Source of the DNA: G963668185 sp963668185
GTDB lineage: Bacteria; Chloroflexota; Dehalococcoidia; Lucifugimonadales; G963668185
Direction: 5' to 3'
NCBI GenBank assembly: GCA_963668185.1
Contig: OY764162.1
Location: 2,666,001 to 2,730,000, forward strand
Length of the DNA stretch: 64,000 nucleotides
Numbering within the stretch: position 1 is the stretch's first letter; every line of letters starts with the position of its first letter. The position numbers were made by a program, and so were the translations under genes. The notes under the pieces are model-generated. The model had not been told where the DNA came from. It searched no databases and saw only the letters and a program-made list of their open reading frames with translations. Positions 48,059 to 57,611 of this stretch are shown one piece after another.

Positions 48059-50803
48059 TCAGTCCGCCACGGGCGCAGGCTCCCTCGCGCCGCCCGGCTC
48101 CGCCGCCGCGGGGTCCGCGTCCGGCTTCATGATGCGCACCGCGCAGACCTTGTACTCCGGGATCTTCGAGTCCGGATCCAGCGCCGAGTTCGTCAGGAAG
48201 TTGGCGGCGTGATCCCGCAGCTTCACGAACGGCACGAAGATCTCGCCCGCGCGCTGCTTCTCGGTGTACAGCACGCGGCCTTCCAGGTCCCCCCGGCGTG
48301 AGCGCACCCGTATCCACTCGCCGTCCGCGGCGCCGTACTTCTCGCCGTCCGCCGGATTCATCGCCACCTCTAGCTCTGGCGACCGCGCCATCAGCCTGTC
48401 CGCGCGCCGCGTGATCGTGCCGCCGTGCCAGTGGTACAGGACGCGGCCCGTGTTGAGGATCAGCGGGAACCGCTCGGACGGCAGCTCGTCCGCCGCCGGC
48501 CCCTGGTCGAAGGCGACGAACTTGGCGCGGTCGCCGCGCGGGAAGTCGGTCTCGTACAGGTAGCGTGTGCCCGCGTGGTCCGGGTCCGGGCACGGCCACT
48601 GGATGCCGCCCGCGTCCAGCCTGTCGTAGTCGATGCCGGCGATTATCGGCGTCAGTCTCGCCATCTCGCCCCAGATCTCCGAAGGATGGCCGTACGCGAA
48701 CTGGCCCTCCACGCCGAGGCCGAGCTTCGCGCTCAACCGGCGCGCCGTCTCGCAGACGATCTGCCAGTCCGGCTTGCTGACCCCCGGCGCATCGACGGCC
48801 TTGCGCACTCTCTGTACCCTGCGCTCGCTGTTCGTGAAGGTGCCGTCCTTCTCGGCGAAGCTCGCCGCCGGCAGCACGACGTCGGCAACCTCGGCGGTCT
48901 CGTGCATGAAGATGTCCTGGACGACGAGGAACTCCAGGTTGGCGAACGCCTTCTCGGCGTGGTGTAGGTCCGGCTCGCTCAGCAGCGGGTTCTCGCCGGT
49001 GACCCAAGCGGCCTTTATGCGACCGTCGAGCATTCCGTTGACGATCTCGGTTGCGACCAGGCCCCTCTCGCCGGGCAGCGGACCGCCCCACGCGCCTTGG
49101 AACTTTTCGAGGTTGGCGGCAAGGGCCTGGTAGCCGGGGAAGTTGTCCGGCAGGCAGCCCGCGTCGCCGCAGCCCTGCACGTTGTTCTGCCCCCGCAACG
49201 GTGAGATGCCGTTGCCCGGCTTGCCCAACTGTCCCGAAAGGAAGGACAGGTTCAGCAGGCCGTGCGCGTTCGCCGTGCCCATCGTGTGCTGCGTGATGCC
49301 CATGCCCCAGATCAGGCAGGAGCCGCTGAACGGCGGACGCGCGTACATCCGCGCCGCCTCCGCAATGTCGTCGGCGGAAACGCCGGTGATGCCGGAGACG
49401 TAGTCGAGTTCGTACTTGTCCACGACCGAGAGCCACTCGTCGAAGCCCTCAGTCCTGTTCTCGACGAACTCCTGGTCCCACAGGCCCTCGTCCAGGATGA
49501 CCTTGGCCATGCCGTTCAGCAGGGCAACGTCCGTGCCCGGCCTGGGCCGGAGCCACAGGTCCGCGAAGTCGCACATGTCGATGCGGCGCGGATTGATGAC
49601 GACGAGCTTCGCGCCGCGCTCGACTACTGCCCGCCGCATCCGCGAGGCCGCGACGGGGTGGTTGGAGTTGGCGTCCGAGCCGATGATGACGAGGCAGCCC
49701 GCGTCCTCGTAGTCGGCGTACGAGTTGCTGGTCGCGCCGCTGCCGAGCGCGGTCAGCATCGCCTCCACCGACGGCGCGTGGCAGAGGCGGGTGCAGTGGT
49801 CGATGTGGTTGGAACCCATGACGAGCCGAGCGAACTTCTGCTGGACGTAGCCGTCTTCGTTGGTGCACTTGGCCGAGCAGAAGGTGGCGAAGGTGTCGCC
49901 CCGGTACGCGGGCAGACGCTCGGCAATGACGTCCATCGCCTCTTCCCAAGTGGCGGGCGTAAGCTCCCCGTTCCGCCTGACGAGCGGCGTGGTGAGCCGG
50001 TCCTTGTGGTGTACGAACGTGTACCCGAAGCGCCCCTTCACGCACAGCATCCCGAGGCTCGACTGGTTGTCGGGATCGTCCAGCATTCGAAGGATGCGGT
50101 CGTTCTCGTCAACCTCCGCCTTGATGCCGCAGCCCACGCCGCAGTATGGGCAGACCGTGCTGACGGTCCTGACCGGGTTGGGCACGGGCGCCTTAAGCTC
50201 GATCGCCCCGGTCGGGCAGACGGAAAGGCACTGGCCGCAGGTCGTGCAGACCGACTCCAGCAGCGGCCTGTCCATGAACGTGCCGATGCGCGCGTCCGTC
50301 CCTGAGCCGAGAACGTCTATCGCGCCGATGAACTGGTGGCCGTCCTGGCACGCCTGCGCGCAGCGGCCGCACATGATGCAGTCCGACATGGCGATGTTGA
50401 AGACCGGGTTGCTCGTGTCGATGGGCTGCCTGTCCCGGCCCGTCCAGCGCGGTGCGCTGAGGCCGTGACGCTCGGCGGCGATGGTCAGTTCCTTGTACTC
50501 CTGGTGCCCGTTCGGTTCGAGCATCGCCATCGTGAGTTCGAGCACGCCGCGCCGGAGATCGACGGTCTCCTCGGCGTCGGTGCGTACCTGCATGCCGTCG
50601 GCGGCGGGCACCGAGCAGGAGGCCGGGAACCCGCGAACGCCGTCGATCTGCACGAGGCAGGTGCGGCAGGCGGCGATCGCGTTCATGTCCGGGTCCTTGC
50701 AGAGTTGCGAGATGTAGATGCCGGACGCGTTTATCGCGTCCAGCACGGACGAGCCTTCGTCCACCTCCACCAACTTGCCGTTGACGGACAGCGTCACTGC
50801 CAT
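48059..50803 (-). CDS. fdhA: NAD-linked formate dehydrogenase catalytic (alpha) subunit, molybdopterin enzyme
   Basis: 914 aa. N-terminal [2Fe-2S] domain with Cys35, 46, 49 and 63; two [4Fe-4S] sites (Cys142-145-148-152 and Cys186-189-192-196, the latter CTTCGQCLSVCP); then the molybdopterin domain with its [4Fe-4S] site (Cys218, 221, 225, 254). The metal-ligand position of formate dehydrogenases is Cys341 in TRLCHAPS, so the Cys rather than selenocysteine form. The C-terminal MopB-dinucleotide domain has FPLILNTGRVLYHWH. The His-Cys cluster loop usual between the first two domains is present only as GHQEYKELTIAAERHG without Cys. ATG 50803 abuts the NuoF-like stop codon. Oxidises formate to CO2 with NAD+ via the partner subunits, or the reverse. 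Confidence 0.88.
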   Translation of the reverse strand: MAVTLSVNGKLVEVDEGSSVLDAINASGIYISQLCKDPDMNAIAACRTCLVQIDGVRGFPASCSVPAADGMQVRTDAEETVDLRRGVLELTMAMLEPNGHQEYKELTIAAERHGLSAPRWTGRDRQPIDTSNPVFNIAMSDCIMCGRCAQACQDGHQFIGAIDVLGSGTDARIGTFMDRPLLESVCTTCGQCLSVCPTGAIELKAPVPNPVRTVSTVCPYCGVGCGIKAEVDENDRILRMLDDPDNQSSLGMLCVKGRFGYTFVHHKDRLTTPLVRRNGELTPATWEEAMDVIAERLPAYRGDTFATFCSAKCTNEDGYVQQKFARLVMGSNHIDHCTRLCHAPSVEAMLTALGSGATSNSYADYEDAGCLVIIGSDANSNHPVAASRMRRAVVERGAKLVVINPRRIDMCDFADLWLRPRPGTDVALLNGMAKVILDEGLWDQEFVENRTEGFDEWLSVVDKYELDYVSGITGVSADDIAEAARMYARPPFSGSCLIWGMGITQHTMGTANAHGLLNLSFLSGQLGKPGNGISPLRGQNNVQGCGDAGCLPDNFPGYQALAANLEKFQGAWGGPLPGERGLVATEIVNGMLDGRIKAAWVTGENPLLSEPDLHHAEKAFANLEFLVVQDIFMHETAEVADVVLPAASFAEKDGTFTNSERRVQRVRKAVDAPGVSKPDWQIVCETARRLSAKLGLGVEGQFAYGHPSEIWGEMARLTPIIAGIDYDRLDAGGIQWPCPDPDHAGTRYLYETDFPRGDRAKFVAFDQGPAADELPSERFPLILNTGRVLYHWHGGTITRRADRLMARSPELEVAMNPADGEKYGAADGEWIRVRSRRGDLEGRVLYTEKQRAGEIFVPFVKLRDHAANFLTNSALDPDSKIPEYKVCAVRIMKPDADPAAAEPGGAREPAPVAD

Positions 50804-52423
50804 TCAGCCACCTCCCGATTCGATTCTGTTTTCGAACGCGTCTCCGAAGAAATGTAATGCGCTCAGCACGGGATTGCCCGCAAGCTGGCCCAGGTTGCAC
50901 AGCGAGGCGGCGTTGATCACGTTCGCCAGGTGTTTCAACTCCTCCATGTCCTCGCTTGTGCCGGAGCCTGAAATCACGCGGTCCAGCGCGGCCACCTGCA
51001 GCGGCGTGCCCTCGCGGCACGGCGTGCACTTGCCGCACGACTCGTCGGCGTTGTAGGCGGCCAGGTCTCGGACCACGTCCAGCACGTCCAGCCGCTCGTC
51101 GAGGGGGACGACGCCGCCCGCGCCGAGCATAACCCCGGAGTCGTGGAGCGATCCCGGCATGATCGGCGTGTCGATCATGTCCGCGGACATGACGCCGCTT
51201 GAGGGGCCGCCGACCGCGAGCGTGGTTATCGAGCGCCCGGACTCCGGGCCGCCGCCAACGTCGTGAATCAACTCGCGCAGTGTCGTGCCCATCGGGGCCT
51301 CGACCATGCCGGGACGCCTGACCGAGCCGCTGAGGCTGATCAGCTTCGTCCCCCGCGCATCCCCGGAGCCGACGGCTGAGTAAGCGTCGCTGCCGGCAGA
51401 CAGGATGTACGGCGTGGAGGCGATGGTCTCGGCGTTGTTGATGACGGTGGGCCGCGCCCACAGCCCGGCGATGACCGGCAGCGGGTCCTTCATGCGGGGC
51501 TCGCGGCGCTTGCCTTCCATCGTGTTCAGCATGGTGGTCTCGTCCCCGCAGACGTAGCCGCCCGCGCCGCGCCTGACCTCGGCCTCGACGGCCCAGCCGG
51601 AGCCGAGCACGTCTCCGCCGACAAGCCCCAGCGCACGGGCCTGGTCGATCGCGTTCTGAACGCGCTGCGCCGACAGGTTCGCCTCGGCGTTGATGTACAG
51701 ATATACCTGGTCCAGCCCGGCGGCGTACGCGGCGATCAGGCAGCCCTCCAGTAGCTGGAAGGGGAGCCCTTCCATGAGGTGCCTGTCCTTGAAGATGCCC
51801 GGCTCGCCCTCCTCGCAGTTGACGACGAGATACTTCGGCCTGCCCGGATTTGACCTCGCCCCGCGCCACTTGATCGCGGCCGGGAAGTACGCGCCGCCCC
51901 TGCCGCGCAGGCCGGAGTCGGAGACGGTCTCGATCACGTCTTCCGGCGCGCCCGACAGCGCCTTGGCGAGGCCCTCGAAGCCGCCCTCGCCGATGTACTC
52001 GTCCACGCCGACGGCGTCCACTTCGCCCATGCCCCTGGTTGTCGCCCGGTGCTGCGGGGCGAAGAACTCCTCAACCTGCGCGCCAACGTCCGGGTTCACC
52101 GGCTCGCCGCCGCCATTCGCCGCGCCGGCAACGATGGAGGCCACGTCGTCGAGGGTTACGCGGCAGTGTCGTATCTGGTCGCCGTCCGCCGTCGTCACGA
52201 GCGCCTGCGGCCCGGCGAAGCACGCGCCGTCGCAGCCTGTGGTGACTACGTACGCTGTATCGGGCAACCCGGCTTCGATATCCCTTGCTACTTCTGCCGC
52301 GCCGACTGCCTGCGAGCAGTGGCCGACCTGTACCGCGATCCGGGTCTTCCCGGCGCGAGCGTCGAGGCGCTCCCGCGCGGACGCCGCGATGCGCGCGAAG
52401 GACTGCGCCGCCTTCTCGCTCAC
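50804..52423 (-). CDS. NuoF/HoxF-like NADH-binding subunit of the formate dehydrogenase
   Basis: 539 aa from GTG 52423, which overlaps the NuoE-like stop codon (GTGA). The longer frame upstream is a shadow of the NuoE gene. N-terminal thioredoxin-like [2Fe-2S] segment (VGHCSQAVGA ... TTGCDGACFAGP), then FMN/NADH-binding GLRGRGGAYFPAAIKW, VVNCEEGEPGIFKDRHLM and GAGGYVCGDETTMLNTMEG, and the [4Fe-4S] site CGKCTPCREG ... SLCNLGQLAGNP. Passes electrons between the alpha subunit and NAD(H). Confidence 0.9.
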   Translation of the reverse strand: MSEKAAQSFARIAASARERLDARAGKTRIAVQVGHCSQAVGAAEVARDIEAGLPDTAYVVTTGCDGACFAGPQALVTTADGDQIRHCRVTLDDVASIVAGAANGGGEPVNPDVGAQVEEFFAPQHRATTRGMGEVDAVGVDEYIGEGGFEGLAKALSGAPEDVIETVSDSGLRGRGGAYFPAAIKWRGARSNPGRPKYLVVNCEEGEPGIFKDRHLMEGLPFQLLEGCLIAAYAAGLDQVYLYINAEANLSAQRVQNAIDQARALGLVGGDVLGSGWAVEAEVRRGAGGYVCGDETTMLNTMEGKRREPRMKDPLPVIAGLWARPTVINNAETIASTPYILSAGSDAYSAVGSGDARGTKLISLSGSVRRPGMVEAPMGTTLRELIHDVGGGPESGRSITTLAVGGPSSGVMSADMIDTPIMPGSLHDSGVMLGAGGVVPLDERLDVLDVVRDLAAYNADESCGKCTPCREGTPLQVAALDRVISGSGTSEDMEELKHLANVINAASLCNLGQLAGNPVLSALHFFGDAFENRIESGGG

Positions 52424-52938
52424 TGCCGCGCTCCGGCGATCAGCGCCCGGACCGACTCTACGGTCGCGCGCCCATGCCAGCGGTGGTCGAACTCGACGGC
52501 GGGAGCGACGCCGCACAGGAAGCCGCACTCGACCTCCTCGAAGGTGATCGCGCCGTCGGTCGTCGTCTGGCCGGACGGCAGGCCGAGGTCGTCGGAGACC
52601 GCGCTCGCGATGTCGCGTCCGCCCTGCTGCCAGCACGGCAGGCCGGTGCATACGCGCAGCACATGAGCGCCCGGCTTGTCGATGCGCAACTCGGTGTAGC
52701 TGGTGGCCGCGCCGTACACCTCGCTGGCCGGCATCCCGAGGTGCCATCCGACCACCTCCATGCCCCAGTCGGGCAGATGGCCGAACTGCTCGTGCAGGAA
52801 GTGCAGCGCGGGCAGAAGCTGGCCGTGGTCACGGGGAAACCTGTCCCGCAGCGCCCTGCGAAGGGTCCTCTGGTCTGTGATCAATACATTCTCAATAGGG
52901 GAAGGGCCAGACGTACTGGCACGCCCGGATTGCCGCAA
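52420..52938 (-). CDS. NuoE/HoxE-like [2Fe-2S] subunit of the formate dehydrogenase
   Basis: Up to 172 aa; the TTG at 52938 is the upstream limit and a TTG at 52884 is an alternative, neither with a convincing ribosome-binding site. Family pattern: LLPALHFLHEQFGHLPDWGMEVVGWHLGMPASEVYGAATSY, then the four cluster Cys in VCTGLPCWQQGG and VECGFLCGVAPAVE. First gene of the NuoE-NuoF-FdhA set; translationally coupled to the next gene. Confidence 0.88.
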   Translation of the reverse strand: MRQSGRASTSGPSPIENVLITDQRTLRRALRDRFPRDHGQLLPALHFLHEQFGHLPDWGMEVVGWHLGMPASEVYGAATSYTELRIDKPGAHVLRVCTGLPCWQQGGRDIASAVSDDLGLPSGQTTTDGAITFEEVECGFLCGVAPAVEFDHRWHGRATVESVRALIAGARQ

Positions 52939-52963
52939 ACCCTATATCAACGCCCCCGATTGT

Positions 52964-54790
52964 TCAAGAAAAGGCGTGCAGGGGCAGGCCGAGTTCGGCC
53001 AGCTTCCCGTCTGGGATGAGGCCGTCGGCAGTCCAGCCGCGGGCGCGATAGTAGCCGTCGATCATGTCGTCTAGCTCCCGCCGCGTCAGGCGCACGCCCT
53101 TGACCGGCGCGTCTGAGAGGGCCTCGGACAGCGCGCGTGGCGGCAGGCCGTCGTCGGCTCGCGTCCAGCCCTCGCGGATGTTGAACAGCTTCCTGAGATT
53201 GTTGATGCGCTCGCCCGCCTTCCTGAGATCGTCGGCCGATGTTTGCCAGCCGGTCACGTGGCCGTAGATCTCGGCCGACTCCTCGTACAGGTCGTCGAAC
53301 GCCTTCCTGAGGAACTTGCACCAGATCAGGGAGTCCAGCACTGCCGAGAAGTCCTCGCCGTCGGCGGTGATCTTGCCGCGCCGCTCATCCACCGCAAGCC
53401 TGTCCACGTGCGCCGAGAAGTCGGCCTCGTACGCCGACGATCTGTTGTGGCACGCGCCACGCGTGCTGACCGCTAGGCCCAGCGCCATGGTCTTGAGCGA
53501 TCTCGGCTCGTAGCCCGGCATCTCCAGGCCCTTCACGTGCATGGCCCAGTCTTCGGAGCCATGGCCGATCTTGCGAGAGGCGTCGCGCACGCCTCCGGCG
53601 AGCAGGTCGCCGATGCCGCGCCGCTCCGCGATGAGCCGGAGGGCGGCGGCTAGCGCGTCGGCGTTGCCGAATCGAAGGTCCAGGCCCCCCGTGTCTTCCG
53701 AAGTCAGGATGCCCTTCTCGAAGCACTCCATCGCCCACGCGACGGTCGCGCCGGCGCTGATCGTGTCCATGCCGGCGTCGTCGCAGTAGTGGGAGGCGCG
53801 TATCACGGCGTTGGCGTCGGATACGCCCACGAGCGGGCCGAGGGCGAAGCTGCTCTCGTACTCCATGCGCCCCCGAGACTGCTTGCCGCCGTCGGTTGTG
53901 ACGACGATCTGCTCGCAGCCGATGGTGCAGTTCGCGCAGTGCGCGTTGCGGACGTGGTGAGTCGTGCGCAGTTCCTCGCCGCTCACGCCTTCCGCGCCGT
54001 CGAACGTCGCCGCGCTGAAGTTGCGGGTGGGCAGTGAGCCAAGGCGGTTGAACACGAGCATGTTCGCGACCGTGCCCATGTTGCGGTACTTCTCGGTGGC
54101 GTCGCCCAGGCTTCGGCGGGTCAGGTCGGCGCCTATGCGCCGCAGCGCGTCCGGAGCGTGCACCGGCACGGATGCGCCGCCCTTGACGGCGATGGCCTTG
54201 AGGTTCTTCGACCCCATGACGGCGCCCGTTCCCGTGCGCCCAGCTTGGCGGCCCCCGTCGTTGCTGATGCTGGCGAACCGCACCAGGTTTTCGCCGGCCG
54301 GCCCGATGCAGGCCACGCGCACACCCCGGCCAAGCATGTTCTTGACGGCGGCCTCCGTATCGCCCGTGCCGAGCCCGGCAAGGTCGGCGGCGTCCTCGAA
54401 TCTGACTCCGGCCTCGTCTATAACGAGCAGAGTTGGACTTGCCGCGCGGCCCAGGATGACGACGGCGTCGCAGCCGGTCTTCTTCAGTTCGGGCGCGAGG
54501 AAACTGGACGATAGCGAGTCGCCAATGAACCCGGTGAGCGGCGACTTGGCGGCGACGGCGAACTTGCTTGACGTCGTGAGCCTGCTCCCCACGAGGGGGC
54601 TGGTGGCGAAGATGAGCGGGTTGTCCGGGCCGAGCGGGTCGGCCCCCGCAGGGCAGAACTCGTAGAGCAGGTACGCGGCAAGGCCCGCCCCGCCTATGAA
54701 GTCCCTCAGCACGCGCGAATCCAGGGACTCCCACCTGCTGGACGAATCGGAGAGATCTACGACCAGTATCCTGCCGTTGTAACCGAACAC
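52964..54790 (-). CDS. aldehyde ferredoxin oxidoreductase, tungsten-type
   Basis: 608 aa, near the usual 600-620. Start GTG 54790 (VFGYNGRILVVDLSD) after TGAGGC. Domain 1 holds SRLTTSSKFAVAAKSPLTGFIGDS and GRTGTGAVMGSKNLKAIAVKG; the [4Fe-4S] Cys are in AHCANCTIGCEQ and the distal Cys in LIWCKFL; RGACHNRSS is in the cofactor-binding region. The family oxidises aldehydes to acids with a tungsten bis-pterin cofactor and ferredoxin. It lies 25 bp before the NuoE-like gene, in the same direction. Confidence 0.9.
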   Translation of the reverse strand: MFGYNGRILVVDLSDSSSRWESLDSRVLRDFIGGAGLAAYLLYEFCPAGADPLGPDNPLIFATSPLVGSRLTTSSKFAVAAKSPLTGFIGDSLSSSFLAPELKKTGCDAVVILGRAASPTLLVIDEAGVRFEDAADLAGLGTGDTEAAVKNMLGRGVRVACIGPAGENLVRFASISNDGGRQAGRTGTGAVMGSKNLKAIAVKGGASVPVHAPDALRRIGADLTRRSLGDATEKYRNMGTVANMLVFNRLGSLPTRNFSAATFDGAEGVSGEELRTTHHVRNAHCANCTIGCEQIVVTTDGGKQSRGRMEYESSFALGPLVGVSDANAVIRASHYCDDAGMDTISAGATVAWAMECFEKGILTSEDTGGLDLRFGNADALAAALRLIAERRGIGDLLAGGVRDASRKIGHGSEDWAMHVKGLEMPGYEPRSLKTMALGLAVSTRGACHNRSSAYEADFSAHVDRLAVDERRGKITADGEDFSAVLDSLIWCKFLRKAFDDLYEESAEIYGHVTGWQTSADDLRKAGERINNLRKLFNIREGWTRADDGLPPRALSEALSDAPVKGVRLTRRELDDMIDGYYRARGWTADGLIPDGKLAELGLPLHAFS

Positions 54791-54842
54791 GTCTGCCTCA
54801 GAGGTTTAATCGCTATAGCAGCATTGTACCTAACGCCGTTCG

Positions 54843-55154
54843 CTAGCCCCCGGAAAGGCTGGAGAAGAGCAGCAGCGCGTCGCCGTCGGCGAGGGACACC
54901 GGCTCGTCGGCAACGAACAGGTTGCCGTTCAGGTTGAATGTGTAGCTGGGCGCGAGGTCCGCGCCATCTTCGCGTATGGCCACGCCGACTAGCTCAGGGC
55001 AGGCGCCGGCGAGGGCGCGCGCCACGTCAGCGCGGCGGGACCGCGCGGGCACGGCGACGTCAACGGCGGCGCGCCCGTAGGCGAGCCGGGCTGAGCCGAA
55101 CAGCTCCACGGCGACGCGGACGGAGGGGCGTTCAGGACGGTGCGCGGTTTCCAC
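54843..55154 (-). CDS. MoaD/ThiS-family sulfur carrier protein
   Basis: 103 aa from GTG 55154. Ubiquitin-like fold: VRVAVELFGSARLAYGR, then FNLNGNLFVADEPVSLADGDALLLFSSLSGG with the terminal Gly-Gly used for adenylation and thiocarboxylate formation. The first ~12 residues are probably disordered. Placed just upstream of the tungsten enzyme, it most likely serves pterin cofactor synthesis or is dedicated to the AOR. Confidence 0.85.
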   Translation of the reverse strand: METAHRPERPSVRVAVELFGSARLAYGRAAVDVAVPARSRRADVARALAGACPELVGVAIREDGADLAPSYTFNLNGNLFVADEPVSLADGDALLLFSSLSGG

Positions 55155-55266
55155 TTGCGATGCCTTGGGCTTTACGGCCTACTGGAGATTCAATATCTTC
55201 CAACTGTACCGCCGTTGATAGTCTGCCTCGCTCCATATCGCACCCCACTCGACGTTCTTCCCCGCG

Positions 55267-56064
55267 CTACGTCGGTCTCTGCAAGGCCAACGTGAGCCAT
55301 GCCGGCAATGCTGCCCGGGGGTTCTCGTTCCAGTCCAGCAGGCTGTCGTCAGTTCCCGGCAAGTACGAAAAGCCTTGCCAGAATCTTGAGTCGCCGGCGG
55401 GACTCTCCAAGATTCGCCGTAGGATGAACCCCGCGGTCGTCAGAGGGTTGAGAATGTCTGCAAGAGTCCAGTTGAACCTGAATGCACCTTCCTTCCGGTC
55501 CTTGAAAGGCCCGGTTTCCCAATATGGTTTTGCAACCTCAATCGGTAGAACCTGGTCTTTCCAAGGACGCTGGAAGGGGTGGATGTCGTAACAAACGTAG
55601 TGCCCGCCTGGCCGCAGGATGCGATACATCTCACTGAAGACCGCCTGCAGGTCTGCAATCCAAACGAAGAATCCGTTGGATGAGAAGACCAGATCGAACT
55701 CCGCGTTCCCGATAAGACTTAGATCGGCGGCATCAGCCTGCACAAACTTGATTGGCAACCTCAGGTGTCCCGCTCGTTTCGAGGCTACCGCCAGGCGCCG
55801 CTCGGAGATATCTACCGAGGTGACATTTGCTCCCATCCCGGAAAAAGCGAAGGCAGCGTGGTTGTCCCCACTACCAACAATGCATACGTCTTTGCCAGGC
55901 ACTGCACCGACGACCTCGCGAGCCAGTCCAAGCCCGCCTCCTGCGAAGGCTATGTCAGGATCGGAAGGGCAGCGTTGCCAAAGCCCGCCTTCTTCTTCAA
56001 GCTCCTCCCACCACTCCGCGACCTCGTTCCAGTACCGCCGGTTGGCTTGGTGCCTAGTACTCAT
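55267..56064 (-). CDS. class I SAM-dependent methyltransferase
   Basis: 265 aa. SAM-binding motif I is VCIVGSGDNHAAFAF near residue 60 (VxxxGSGxN), motif II VTSVDISERRL near 82, then QADAADLSLIGNAEFDLVFSSNGFFVW and MYRILRPGGHYVCYDIHPF. Methyltransf_11/25 type, acceptor unknown. Lies between mobA and the MoaD gene on the same strand, but no link to the cofactor pathway is evident. Slightly less GC-rich than its neighbours. Confidence 0.82.
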   Translation of the reverse strand: MSTRHQANRRYWNEVAEWWEELEEEGGLWQRCPSDPDIAFAGGGLGLAREVVGAVPGKDVCIVGSGDNHAAFAFSGMGANVTSVDISERRLAVASKRAGHLRLPIKFVQADAADLSLIGNAEFDLVFSSNGFFVWIADLQAVFSEMYRILRPGGHYVCYDIHPFQRPWKDQVLPIEVAKPYWETGPFKDRKEGAFRFNWTLADILNPLTTAGFILRRILESPAGDSRFWQGFSYLPGTDDSLLDWNENPRAALPAWLTLALQRPT

Positions 56065-56086
56065 TCAGGCGTTTCGCTCCCATGCT

Positions 56087-56704
56087 CTACACCCACCGCT
56101 CCTCGGCTGCCAGCGCTTCGCCACGGTCGAGGTCAGCCTGGGTGTTCACGTTGAAGAAGCTCAAACGGTCCGGATCTAACTCCGCGACTTCCGACTCCGA
56201 GACAGACCTGACGCGCACGTCCTTGAAGAAGCCGGCGATCTTGAACCGACCGGCTTCGAGTCTGGGCCGGATGTGTTCGAGGCACGCCTTGCCGTAGAGG
56301 GCGTGGGTGGGTTCCGGCCTGCCGTCAAGCTCCGGTACAACCACGTCGAAGCCTGGCCGCAGCGCCATCAGTCGCCGCAGCAGCGCCACGTTCAGGAACG
56401 GCATGTCGCAGGCGACGACCAGCCCCCACGCGGAGTTGGCGGCGTGAAGCCCGGTGTAGATTCCGCCGAGTGAGCCGCTGTCCGGGTATGCGTCGGTAAC
56501 TACGCGCACGTCCGAAGGCAGCGGCAGGGCAGCCGCCTGCTCCATGTTGGCGACTACAAGGACGGTCTCGTCGGCAACTTCACCGACGCGGCTGAGCACA
56601 CGGTCGATCAGCAACTCCCCGCCGACGCGTTCGAGAGCCTTGTTCCTGCCGAGCCGTCGGCTCAACCCGCCCGCGAGCACAATCGCCGTCAGATCAGCGT
56701 CCAT
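56087..56704 (-). CDS. mobA: molybdenum cofactor guanylyltransferase
   Basis: 205 aa. N-terminal IVLAGGLSRRLGRNKALERVGGE is the nucleotidyltransferase signature (LAGGxSxRxGxxK), with VVACDMPFLN near 95 for the metal-binding Asp and NVNTQADL at the C-terminus. Adds GMP to Mo-molybdopterin, giving the bis-MGD form needed by formate dehydrogenases. It starts the Mo/W gene series on the minus strand, consistent with that role. Confidence 0.88.
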   Translation of the reverse strand: MDADLTAIVLAGGLSRRLGRNKALERVGGELLIDRVLSRVGEVADETVLVVANMEQAAALPLPSDVRVVTDAYPDSGSLGGIYTGLHAANSAWGLVVACDMPFLNVALLRRLMALRPGFDVVVPELDGRPEPTHALYGKACLEHIRPRLEAGRFKIAGFFKDVRVRSVSESEVAELDPDRLSFFNVNTQADLDRGEALAAEERWV

Positions 56705-56763
56705 ACCCCTACTTTAGCCTGTCCGGGCAGCAATTGCCGACAGTTCCGGACGGATGGTGCGGG

Positions 56764-57495
56764 CTAACGCCCCTGCGAGAGCCGGTCGATCAGGCGCTGT
56801 GGCAGTCCGGCGTCTGTCATCTTGCGCTGCGTCTCAGCCACGTCGTACTCGGTACGGTGATGGTAGATCGCGCCCTCGTCGGAGTCGTAAACGGCGTAGC
56901 TTGCCCTGGGATCGCCGTCCCTCGGCTGTCCCACCGAGCCGGGGTTGATCAGCATCCTTTCGCTGCCCAGAGACACCGGGGAGTCTTCCGGGAAGGTGAC
57001 GAACGCCGTCGAGTTCTCGACGGGCACGCACAGGAACGGGACGTGCGAGTGTCCCAGGAGGCACCAGTTGGTGTCGAAGTGCAGGAAGCTGACCACCGCG
57101 GACGCCTGCGAAACGACGTACTCCCAAACGGGGTCGCGCGGGCTTCCGTGCACCAGGGTGAACTCGCCCTGTTCCACCTTCAACGGTTGGGCGGCCAGGG
57201 CCCCCGCTTGCTCCGGGTCCAGCTGGGCTGCGGTCCACCTGTTCGCCTCGGCGGCGTACTGGTTGAAGGCCTCCACGCTGAGGCGGCCGGCCGCCGCGAG
57301 GTCGTGATTGCCTGCGACGGCGATGTGCTCGTGCTTCTGGAGCAGCCTCAGGCATTCGACCGGGTCCGGCCCGTAACCGACCAGGTCGCCCAGTGACCAG
57401 ATCTGGGAGAAGCCGCCGCGCCGCGTCGCGTCGTCGATAACGCTGGTAAAGGCTTCGAGGTTTGAGTGGACGTCCCCGACTATGAGCGCTCTCAC
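56764..57495 (-). CDS. metallophosphoesterase (calcineurin-like)
   Basis: 243 aa from GTG 57495, with AAGGAG 4 bases upstream. Metal and catalytic motifs: LIVGDVHSNLEA (GDxHxN), WSLGDLVGYGPDP (GDxxxxG), VAGNHD (GNHD), TLVHGSPRDP and LLGHSHVPF (GHxH), and INPGSVGQPRDG. YfcE/MJ0936-like phosphodiesterase group, substrate unknown. Divergent from tsaE. Confidence 0.9.
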   Translation of the reverse strand: MRALIVGDVHSNLEAFTSVIDDATRRGGFSQIWSLGDLVGYGPDPVECLRLLQKHEHIAVAGNHDLAAAGRLSVEAFNQYAAEANRWTAAQLDPEQAGALAAQPLKVEQGEFTLVHGSPRDPVWEYVVSQASAVVSFLHFDTNWCLLGHSHVPFLCVPVENSTAFVTFPEDSPVSLGSERMLINPGSVGQPRDGDPRASYAVYDSDEGAIYHHRTEYDVAETQRKMTDAGLPQRLIDRLSQGR

Positions 57496-57506
57496 TGGAC
57501 TCCTTG

Positions 57507-57536
57507 TTGAGCACTGTCCGAATGTGAACCTATAAT
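57507..57536 (+). promoter_or_regulatory. promoter of the tsaE-tsaB-ndk genes
   Basis: TTGAGC at 57507-57512, 18-bp spacer, TATAAT at 57531-57536. The transcript would begin about 57543, leaving a leader of about 70 bases. Confidence 0.6.
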
Positions 57537-57611
57537 ACATTCGCATCCATCACATCACTATCGGGCAGGCGACCGCTGTCAGACCAAAGCTCACCCACCG
57601 AAGACCGCCTC

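Noticed and set aside
48059..50803. Selenocysteine formate dehydrogenase
   Set aside because: The active-site position is a Cys codon (Cys341) and there is no in-frame TGA there.
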